A stretch of 19,416 bases of DNA from assembly GCA_017471125.1 (NCBI GenBank), contig JAFUWR010000091.1:1-19416 (forward strand). The letters are read 5' to 3'. A model generated the notes under the pieces. It had not been told where the DNA came from. It saw only the letters and a list, made by a program, of their open reading frames with translations, and made no database searches. The stretch is from Clostridia bacterium. GTDB lineage: Bacteria; Bacillota; Clostridia; Christensenellales; Aristaeellaceae. Position numbers and translations under genes: made by a program. Shown one piece after another: positions 1-6,278 of this stretch; positions within the stretch are counted from its first letter, which is position 1, and every line of letters begins with the position of its first letter.

Positions 1-1154
1 CAGCACCGCGCCAGGAACTCGTTCAGCTCCGCGCACAGCGCCGCGCTCTCGGGGTCGTTCTTGCGGAAGGCGAAGCTGTAATTGTTCTCGGTGATGCGCT
101 CGTGGATGTAGTCGATCTCGGGCCGCTCCCGGTGGACGGTCTTCATCTCCGGCTCGTCGGCGAGGTAGGCGTCGATCTTCCCGGTCAAAAGCGCCGTGAT
201 GCAGTCCGGGTAGGTGTTGAACAGCAGATATTCGCTGTCGGGGAAGTACTCGTGGGCGGCGTCCTCCATCAGCGGGCCGGTCAGCACGCCGATGCGCTTG
301 CCGTTATAGGCGGTGTAGGCGGGCACGGCAGCATCGGTGGCGGCGGATTCTATGGCAGGCGCGTCGCCCCGTACCAGGATGCCCAGCTTTTCCTCGTATA
401 GGATGTCCGAGAACGGCATTCCCTCGGAGCGTTCAGGCAGGTATTGCAGGTTGGACATGACGACGTCCACCTTGCCGGATTTCGCGGCGGGAACGATGCC
501 GTCGAAATCAAAGACCTCAAAGGACAGGTCCGCGCCAAGCCACGCGGCGAAGCGATGGGCCAGCTCAATGTCGTAGCCGGTCAGGCGGCTGCCCTCGTAG
601 TAGCTGTAGGGCGGCACGTTGCCGGTCGTTCCGACGGTCAGGTGAATCGCCGGATCATCGGGCATGGATATCTCAGGCATCGCGCCGTTCCCCTCCAGCA
701 CCCAGCGCCGGTACATGTCGTCCAGAGTGCCGTCCGACTTCACCTCGGCAATGAACCGGTTGAGCTTGTCGCCCAGCTCCTCTATGGCACTGACATTGCT
801 GTAGCCCACTGCGATCTTCACCGTCATGTCCATGGCCTCCGGCAGCAGATGCACGCCAGTCAGGCCGCTGTCGATGGTCAACTGCATCTGCACCTGGTCA
901 TAGACATAGGCGTCCAGCTTGCCCTGCGCCACAGCGGTATAGCCCAGCAGATTGTCGGTGTAATAGACGATAGTCGCCTCCGGCAGCTCCGACATTACCG
1001 CGTCCTCGGCGGCACTACCCTGGTTGACACCGATCCTGACCTTCGGCTTGTTCAGCTCGGCCTTCGAGGAGATATCCCCCTCGGCCAGCGCCGTTCCGCC
1101 CGGCAAGAGCAGCAGCATCAGCACAAGCAGCCACGCAAAAGCCCGTTCCCTCAT
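1..1154 (-). CDS. Secreted tandem substrate-binding-protein-like receptor (3' end outside window)
   Basis: The visible 384 codons begin at ATG 1154, behind GTTAGGAGGA at 6 nt spacing. Residues 1-24 form a signal peptide (MRER, a Leu/Val/Met-rich core, then ALA before Glu). Two segments resemble the family-3 (amino-acid type) solute-binding fold. The first (about 35-150) starts at RIGVNQGSAAEDAV, which matches the middle of such a domain, so its first lobe is missing. The second (from about 157) starts at the usual HLTVGTTGNVPPYSYYEG and includes GYDIELA and the PERSEGMPFSD region. The gene runs off the window edge, so what follows (another binding domain, a permease, a kinase or a cyclase) cannot be seen. 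It is the last visible gene of the operon from 6137, 26 nt after its neighbour. Inference: it senses or binds a small amino-acid-like ligand outside the cell. Confidence 0.8.
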   Translation of the reverse strand, partial: MRERAFAWLLVLMLLLLPGGTALAEGDISSKAELNKPKVRIGVNQGSAAEDAVMSELPEATIVYYTDNLLGYTAVAQGKLDAYVYDQVQMQLTIDSGLTGVHLLPEAMDMTVKIAVGYSNVSAIEELGDKLNRFIAEVKSDGTLDDMYRRWVLEGNGAMPEISMPDDPAIHLTVGTTGNVPPYSYYEGSRLTGYDIELAHRFAAWLGADLSFEVFDFDGIVPAAKSGKVDVVMSNLQYLPERSEGMPFSDILYEEKLGILVRGDAPAIESAATDAAVPAYTAYNGKRIGVLTGPLMEDAAHEYFPDSEYLLFNTYPDCITALLTGKIDAYLADEPEMKTVHRERPEIDYIHERITENNYSFAFRKNDPESAALCAELNEFLARC

Positions 1155-1180
1155 GGTGATTCCTCCTAACAAGGGTTCAA

Positions 1181-1810
1181 CTAAAACCGCTTCGAGATGA
1201 CCAAGTCGATTCGATCACCCTTCACGCCCACGACGATGTCATCCGCCAGCTTTGCCACGATGGACTTCTCCAGCTCGTCCCAGGCCTCTTCCGCGTTGTC
1301 GCTGTCCCCGCGCGCCAGGTCCAAATCGTTCCGATAGGTTTGCAGCGTCCAGATGGTCATCATGTCCGCGTTGCCCATCATCGGGCTGGGCGTGTGGACG
1401 ATGCCGTATTTCATCGTCTCCTGCCCGTAGGCATCCAGCGTCCTGCCCGTGCTGCGCAGGGCCCCGGAGATCATCTCCCCCAGCTTTGCCATGAAGCCCC
1501 TGGCCGCGGCGTTCTTGCCTGTCGAGGACACCGAGAGCAGTTCCTCTTTTTTATCCGCGTTCATGTCCGCAGTGGCCTCGAAGTGGATCTCGCAGGTCCT
1601 GCCATCCGCCGCGAACCATATCTGGCCGTAAAAGTCCTCCAGCATGGTCTTGACCATGCCCAGCGTCTCCTCCACCAGCAGATCCAGCCGAAGGGTATCC
1701 CGCTTGTCCAGCTTCACCTGCCACGCGAAGTTCTCCGTAGCGTAGCGCGCCGCCGCCATGCGGTTCGCGTCGCTGTTGACCATGAATTTATCCGATGTGA
1801 TCCTTGCCAT
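1181..1810 (-). CDS. Divergent GHKL (RsbW-like) ATPase-family protein, function unknown
   Basis: This 209-residue soluble protein starts at ATG 1810 behind AAAGGAGG at 8 nt spacing. Residues 41-55 (RLDLLVEETLGMVKT) resemble the N-box helix of RsbW/SpoIIAB kinases and keep the Glu, but the Mg-binding Asn is not present. The strand pattern after it (GQIWFAADGRTCEIHFEAT) and the end (ADDIVVGVKGDRIDLVI) fit a degenerate Bergerat fold. No clear DxGxG or glycine-rich lid is visible, so ATP binding and kinase activity may be lost. It sits between the STAS gene and the receptor gene in the partner-switching operon. It could be a binding-only partner for the STAS protein or an adaptor. The family assignment rests on weak similarity plus context. 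Confidence 0.5.
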   Translation of the reverse strand: MARITSDKFMVNSDANRMAAARYATENFAWQVKLDKRDTLRLDLLVEETLGMVKTMLEDFYGQIWFAADGRTCEIHFEATADMNADKKEELLSVSSTGKNAAARGFMAKLGEMISGALRSTGRTLDAYGQETMKYGIVHTPSPMMGNADMMTIWTLQTYRNDLDLARGDSDNAEEAWDELEKSIVAKLADDIVVGVKGDRIDLVISKRF

Positions 1811-1837
1811 GCGATCTGCCTCCTTTGATCCGATCCT

Positions 1838-2134
1838 TTATTCGATGTCAAGGATATCGGCAAAGCCGGTCACGTCGAACACCTCTTTGACCATCTCGTT
1901 GGCATTCACGACCTTCAGGCCGTTCTTCTTCGACATGACCTTGTGGGCCGAGAGCAGCACGCGAAGGCCCGCGGAGGAGATGTAATCCAGCTTCTCAAAG
2001 TCCAGCGTCAGTTCGGTGGCGGCGTCCATGCCCTCCTTCAGCGCCTGCTCCAGCTCCGGGGCGGTGGTGGTGTCCAGGCGGCCCTCCAGGGCGACGGTCA
2101 AGGCGGTGCCGTTCATATTCTTGATGATCTTCAT
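1838..2134 (-). CDS. STAS-domain anti-sigma factor antagonist (RsbV/SpoIIAA-like)
   Basis: This 98-residue protein is a single STAS domain, the usual length for the family. It starts at ATG 2134 behind GGGAGG. The N-terminal strand carries ALEGRLDTTTAPELE. The phosphorylation loop is LDYISSAGLRVLL, with Ser53 and Ser54. By ungapped alignment to the DS(S/T)GL motif of SpoIIAA/RsbV, Ser54 is the likely acceptor. In the known mechanism the RsbW-type kinase phosphorylates the antagonist, and the SpoIIE-type phosphatase removes the phosphate so that the antagonist can sequester the kinase. Both partners are encoded just upstream in the same operon, the kinase gene ending 16 nt before this start. 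The target sigma factor is not in view. Confidence 0.93.
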   Translation of the reverse strand: MKIIKNMNGTALTVALEGRLDTTTAPELEQALKEGMDAATELTLDFEKLDYISSAGLRVLLSAHKVMSKKNGLKVVNANEMVKEVFDVTGFADILDIE

Positions 2135-2150
2135 TGTCAGTTCCTCCCTA

Positions 2151-2597
2151 TCAAATTCGCTTGTGCAGCATCAAAATATTGAAGCCGTTCTCATACCGAT
2201 ATTCCAGCTTGTCCATGCTCTTCTTGACCATGAATATGCCCAGGCCCCCGATGGCCCGCGCCTCCGCGGAGAGGGTCACGTCCGGGTCGGGCTTTTTAAG
2301 CGGGTCGAAGGGCACGCCGCGGTCGATGAAGGCGATGCTCGCCGTGCGGGTGGCCGCGTCGAAGTCGAACCGCACCGTCGCGTCGCCCGTGCCGCCCGGG
2401 TAGGCGTAATGGGCGATGTTGCCGAACAGCTCGTCGATGGCGATGTCGATTTGCGTCAGGGCCTTCATCGAACAGTCCAGCGCCTCCAGCTGCTCGTCGA
2501 TAAATGCCGTGACGACAGCGATGTTTTCAAGCCTTGCCTCAAGCGTCAGTTCCTTCACGGCGCTTTCCTCCCCCGCGTTCGCTCTATTGGCCGTCAC
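2151..2597 (-). CDS. RsbW-like anti-sigma factor serine kinase (HATPase)
   Basis: This 148-residue GHKL ATPase has all expected boxes. The N box is IDIAIDELFGNIAHYAY (Glu56, Asn60), the G1 box is IDRGVPFDP (Asp92, Gly94), and the glycine lid is GGLGIFMVKK (117-126). In the family it binds a sigma factor or other target and phosphorylates its STAS antagonist. The start is GTG at 2597, inside a GTGA overlap with the stop of the upstream gene. It is supported by GGGAGG at 7 nt spacing, which implies translational coupling. There is no ATG further in that keeps the first conserved strand. The target may be a sigma factor encoded elsewhere or another output protein. Confidence 0.92.
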   Translation of the reverse strand: MTANRANAGEESAVKELTLEARLENIAVVTAFIDEQLEALDCSMKALTQIDIAIDELFGNIAHYAYPGGTGDATVRFDFDAATRTASIAFIDRGVPFDPLKKPDPDVTLSAEARAIGGLGIFMVKKSMDKLEYRYENGFNILMLHKRI

Positions 2598-3886
2598 AGG
2601 ACTGCCTCCCAGGCCCGGCTCTCGATGAACAGGGCGAGTATATCCCCGTCGATGCTGCCCTCCCGCGCCATGTCGCGCAGGATTTCCAGCGAGCGCTCCA
2701 CCGGGATGGGCTTTTTATACGGCCTGTCCTTGGCGGTGAGGGCCTCGAAGATGTCCAGGATCGTCAGCAGCCGGACCTCCCGGGGGATCGACGTCCCCGA
2801 CATTTTCAGCGGGTAGCCCGCGCCGCCCAGCAGCTCGTGGTGCTCGGAGGCCCAATCGGGGACCATCGCGAACGCCGCCGGGAATTTCACCTGGCTGAGG
2901 ATGCGCCGGGTGGCGCTGACGTGCCCCTGCATGACCCTGCGCTCCCCGTCCGTCAGCGTCCCCTTGCGGATCAGCAGCTTTTCCGCCTCCGGGGGCGACA
3001 GCACAGGCTGCGCGTCGCCGTCGTCATCGGTATAGCGCGCCTGGGCCATCTCCTGGACGACGCTCACGTCGTCCTCCGTGAGGAACGGGGCCGTGTTGAT
3101 GCGCCGGATCGCGTTAAGCCAAGCCACCTGACGGGCCTTGCGCTTCTCATATTCCTCCTGTGAGACCCGGCCCTCCAGCATTTCGATGCGACCCAGCAGG
3201 CGCATCCTCTCAAACCGCGCCTCGACGCGCTCCAGGCCGTCCCCCAGCCGGGTGGCCTTGTCCATGACGGACAGCGGCACCGCCAGCTTGCCCACGTCGT
3301 GCAGCCACACGCTCATCAAAAAGGCGTGCCGCCGGTCCGCGTCGAAGCGATGGGGATTTCCCGTGGCGTCCAGCCAGTCCAGGAAGGCCTCGCCGATGCG
3401 CACCATGTTGCGGGTGTGGTTGGCGGTGTAGGGCGAGCGCTCGTCGATGGCCGTGGACAGCGCCGTCACCAGCGAATCCAGCAGCACGGTGATCTGCTGG
3501 GCATACTGTATCTTCAACTCCGCGAGCTCCGTCACGTCGCCCAGCACCACCACGATGCCCACGGGCGCGTCGCCGTCCCGCAGGTAGGCGGTGGTCATGT
3601 GGAGCTGCCGCGTCTCGCTGCCGGTGAAGAACGGCACCAGATGGCGGTGCAGGGTCGTCGGGTCGTAGACCGCGTCCAGCACGGCCTGGTTGAACGGGTC
3701 GTTTTCGCTGTACTCGTAAAACGCGGTGGCGATCTTCCGGCCCGTCAGCGCCTCGGCGCTTCGGCCCAGTATCTTTTCCGCCGCGGGGTTCACGGTCTGG
3801 ATGCGCCCGTCCAGGCCCAGCACCATCACGCCCTCCGACATGTCCCGGATGACGCTTTGGCGGATCAGGTCGTCCTGCCTCATCAT
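2594..3886 (-). CDS. PAS-HD-GYP-type phosphohydrolase (probable cyclic-di-GMP phosphodiesterase)
   Basis: This is a 430-residue soluble protein. I chose ATG 3886 because it forms an ATGA overlap with the upstream stop and has GGGAG before it; an in-frame GTG or longer start near 3916 lies inside the phosphatase gene. Residues 7-120 are a PAS domain (SEGVMVLGLDGRIQTVNPAAEKILG). The HD-GYP core follows: His157, HDVGK 196-200, His322 in QGHVSATRRIL, HHE 349-351, GAGYP 355-359 and Asp378 in LDIFEALTAKDRPYKK. The metal ligands are therefore kept, though the usual DG before GYP is GG and the second Asp of DxxDAL is Glu379. About 90 residues (213-303) are inserted between the HD motif and His322. 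The family hydrolyses cyclic-di-GMP or related dinucleotides. Its position between the phosphatase and kinase genes suggests it acts in the same pathway. Confidence 0.85.
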   Translation of the reverse strand: MMRQDDLIRQSVIRDMSEGVMVLGLDGRIQTVNPAAEKILGRSAEALTGRKIATAFYEYSENDPFNQAVLDAVYDPTTLHRHLVPFFTGSETRQLHMTTAYLRDGDAPVGIVVVLGDVTELAELKIQYAQQITVLLDSLVTALSTAIDERSPYTANHTRNMVRIGEAFLDWLDATGNPHRFDADRRHAFLMSVWLHDVGKLAVPLSVMDKATRLGDGLERVEARFERMRLLGRIEMLEGRVSQEEYEKRKARQVAWLNAIRRINTAPFLTEDDVSVVQEMAQARYTDDDGDAQPVLSPPEAEKLLIRKGTLTDGERRVMQGHVSATRRILSQVKFPAAFAMVPDWASEHHELLGGAGYPLKMSGTSIPREVRLLTILDIFEALTAKDRPYKKPIPVERSLEILRDMAREGSIDGDILALFIESRAWEAVL

Positions 3887-6060
3887 GCTCCCTTGACCCC
3901 CTTGTACTCCACGCACAGCATGGTCAGATCGTCGAACTGCTCCGCGTCCTTCACGAAGCCGTCCACGCTGGCGCGGACGTTTTTGAGGATCTGCTGCGGC
4001 GCGGCGTCCGGGTCGGCGTTCAGCGCGTCGATCATCCGCTCGGTGCCGTAAAGCTCCTGCTCGGCGCTGGTGGCCTCCGCCACGCCGTCGGTGTACACGA
4101 ACAGCTTGCTGCCGGGCTCAAGCTGTATCTCATACTCGCGGTACTTCACGCCCTCCATGCCGCCGATGACGAAGCCGTGCCTGTCCTTATACAGCTCGAA
4201 CCCGCCGCCCGGCTGCCGCAGCGCCGGGAACTCGTGGCCCGCGTTGGCGGCGGTCAGCCTGCCGGTGGACAATTCGAGGATGCCCAGCCAGACGGTCACG
4301 AACATCTGCGCCTCGTTGTTGGAGCAGATCGCCTCGTTGGCGCGCCGCAATATCTCCGCGGGGGAGTTGCCCAGCATGGCCACGCTCTGCAATATGATCT
4401 TGCTGGCCATCATGAACAGCGCCGCCGGGACGCCCTTGCCCGACACGTCCGCGATGACCAGGCACAGGTGGTCGTCGTCGATCAGGAAGTAGTCGTAGAA
4501 GTCGCCGCCCACCTCCTTGGCCGGGTCCATGGAGGCGTAGATGTCGAACTCGCTGCGCATCGGGAAGGCCGGGAAGATGTGGGGCAGCATGGACGCCTGG
4601 ATGTCCGTCGCAAGAGACAGCTCCGCGCCGATGCGCTCCTTCTCCGCGGTGACCCGCTTGACCTCGTCCACGTATTGAAGCGTCCGCGCCGACAGCGTGG
4701 CGAAGCTCTCCGCCAGCGCCTCGATCTCGTCGCCGGTGCGGTAGGTGTCCTCCATCATGAACTGGAGGTCGTCGCCGCCCAGGGAAATGACCCGCTGGGT
4801 CATGGTCTCCAGCGGCTTCACGATGCGCTTGGACACCGTCAGCGCGCCGACGAGCGCCAGCACCGTCACGATCATCAGCGCGGCGGTGATCCACGTCCGG
4901 GCGCGGGAGATGCCGTTCTGGAAGGCGGAGACCGCGTTTTGCGATATTTCGTCGTATTGCGCCGCCAGCAGGGTGGTCGGCTGGTCCGCCACGGCCTTGT
5001 CCACCAGGCTGACCACCGTCCAGCCCACCGTGGGGATGGGCGCGCCGGTCATGTACCAGTCCGCGCCGTCCGCCTCGACGCGCGTCACGTCCGTGTTCGC
5101 GGCGAGGGCCTTGTCGATGAACGCCGCAAGCTCCGCGTTGCCCAGCTTCCGCAGGTCCTCGGCCTCGCCCTTGCCCCTGACCTGGAAGATGCCCTCCGAC
5201 CGGGGCGAGAACACCACATGGCCGCGATGGTTGACGATGCAGGTGAACTGGCCGTTTTCGTCGGAAGCGTTCACGTAGGCCTCCATGTCGTCCAGGAACA
5301 GGTCCGCGCCCGCGACGGCCACGACCTTGCCGCTGGCGTCGTAGACCGGCAGGGCGCACATGACGCAGTACTGCCCCGTGAACACGTCGGCCGCGATGTC
5401 GGTAAAGTACAGCCCGCCCCGGGCGATGGCACCCCTGTACCAATCCCGCTCGCGGATCGGTATGGAGACGACCGCGCCGCTTTCGTCGAATTTGGACGAT
5501 GCGTGGTCGTCCGCCAGCAGCATCACGCCCTCCGGCAGGGCCACGTAGCAGGAATCCACATGGGCGTTTGAATAGATCGACAGCATGAGCTCCGACAGGT
5601 TGCCGAGCAAGCCCAGCTTTTGAGCCACGGCGGGGTCGTTCGTATCGACGCCCGCCTCCGTCAGGAGCTGCACACTGGCTTTTCCGTCCATTGAGGCGTC
5701 CGGCAGCGCGACCTCGCGGGCGGGATACTTATCGGGCGTGTCAAAGAGCATCCGCGCGTATCCCGCAAGCGTGCCGACGGTGTCCGCCGTGTCGGAAAAC
5801 AGGTCGTCGGCGATATAGGCCTGCATCTGCGTCCGGCTGCTCTGGGTCTGGGCGACCACCGCGTCCATGGTCTCCCGGGAGATGGCGGTGATGGCCCCCT
5901 TCTGCATGTCGTTGGTGTCGGTCACCAAGGCGGTCAGGTTTTTCATCTGGTAGATGATCATCACCGAATAGGCCGCCATGACCAGAATGAGCATGATCAG
6001 CACCAGGTTGAATATCTTCTGCTGGATGCCGCCAAAGGTGATGTTCTTGAATTTCTTCAC
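3883..6060 (-). CDS. Membrane dCache-HAMP-PP2C (SpoIIE/RsbU-type) serine phosphatase
   Basis: This 725-residue protein has the order TM1 (about 15-38), an extracellular dCache-type sensor (about 39-385; RERDWYRGA and GLYFTDIAADVFTGQYCV are typical), TM2 (388-409), HAMP (410-462), a short coiled linker, and a PP2C phosphatase domain (505-717). Metal-binding motifs are intact: EVGGDFYDYF (Asp520), IADVSGKG (Asp538), YTDGVAEA (Asp658) and FDDLTML (Asp710/711). The start is GTG 6060 with GGAGG 9 nt upstream. In the family an external signal activates dephosphorylation of the STAS antagonist. It is the first gene of the operon and is probably the sensory input. It overlaps the next gene by 4 bp. 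The ligand is not predictable from sequence. Confidence 0.95.
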   Translation of the reverse strand: MKKFKNITFGGIQQKIFNLVLIMLILVMAAYSVMIIYQMKNLTALVTDTNDMQKGAITAISRETMDAVVAQTQSSRTQMQAYIADDLFSDTADTVGTLAGYARMLFDTPDKYPAREVALPDASMDGKASVQLLTEAGVDTNDPAVAQKLGLLGNLSELMLSIYSNAHVDSCYVALPEGVMLLADDHASSKFDESGAVVSIPIRERDWYRGAIARGGLYFTDIAADVFTGQYCVMCALPVYDASGKVVAVAGADLFLDDMEAYVNASDENGQFTCIVNHRGHVVFSPRSEGIFQVRGKGEAEDLRKLGNAELAAFIDKALAANTDVTRVEADGADWYMTGAPIPTVGWTVVSLVDKAVADQPTTLLAAQYDEISQNAVSAFQNGISRARTWITAALMIVTVLALVGALTVSKRIVKPLETMTQRVISLGGDDLQFMMEDTYRTGDEIEALAESFATLSARTLQYVDEVKRVTAEKERIGAELSLATDIQASMLPHIFPAFPMRSEFDIYASMDPAKEVGGDFYDYFLIDDDHLCLVIADVSGKGVPAALFMMASKIILQSVAMLGNSPAEILRRANEAICSNNEAQMFVTVWLGILELSTGRLTAANAGHEFPALRQPGGGFELYKDRHGFVIGGMEGVKYREYEIQLEPGSKLFVYTDGVAEATSAEQELYGTERMIDALNADPDAAPQQILKNVRASVDGFVKDAEQFDDLTMLCVEYKGVKGA

Positions 6061-6107
6061 TGTCCTCTACCTCCGTGTCGCCCATCGCGTCTGTCGCTTT
6101 ATCTACC

Positions 6108-6158
6108 ATTTTACCGATTTATCTCCGCAGGTGTCAAGGGGTTGTTCCAGAATGTCAA
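6108..6158 (-). promoter_or_regulatory. Promoter A with shared upstream element (phosphatase operon)
   Basis: Read on the minus strand, a perfect -35 TTGACA (6137-6132) is followed after 18 bp by TAAAAT (6113-6108), about 48 bp from the GTG start. Directly upstream of the -35 lies TTGACATTCTGGAA, then CAA, then CCCC. The same element, in the same position, precedes promoters B and C. The elements of A and B face each other across 12 bp. Confidence 0.75.
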
Positions 6159-6194
6159 ACGCATTTTGGGTTGACATTCTGGAAACTCCCCTTG
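6135..6194. repeat. 60-bp inverted repeat between divergent genes
   Basis: The arms pair over 14 bp (6145-6158 with 6171-6184), then 3 mismatches, then 7 more bp (6135-6141 with 6188-6194), around a 12-nt centre. The repeat covers the -35 region of promoter A and reaches the -35 of promoter B. It has no T-run as a terminator would, and it lies between two divergent starts, so a protein binding site with dyad symmetry is the simplest reading. A short mobile-element remnant is the alternative. Confidence 0.85.
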
Positions 6195-6220
6195 TTTTCG
6201 ATCTAAAAAAATGGTATCAT
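6171..6220 (+). promoter_or_regulatory. Promoter B with shared upstream element (CARF-HEPN gene)
   Basis: TTGACATTCTGGAA (6171-6184), three bases and CCCC lead into a weak -35 TTGTTT (6192-6197). A 17-bp spacer and an extended -10, TGGTATCAT (6212-6220), follow, 58 bp before the ATG. The weak -35 at the same place where promoters A and C have TTGAC suggests lower basal activity, or dependence on an activator bound to the upstream element. Confidence 0.65.
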
Positions 6221-6278
6221 AAACTGATTGAAGCTTGTAACAGGCTTCGCATGAGCGCATATTCACGGAGGTAAAGGC

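Noticed and set aside
6135..6194. Rho-independent terminator
   Set aside because: It lies between two divergent starts, no gene ends there, and there is no T-run after the stem in either direction.
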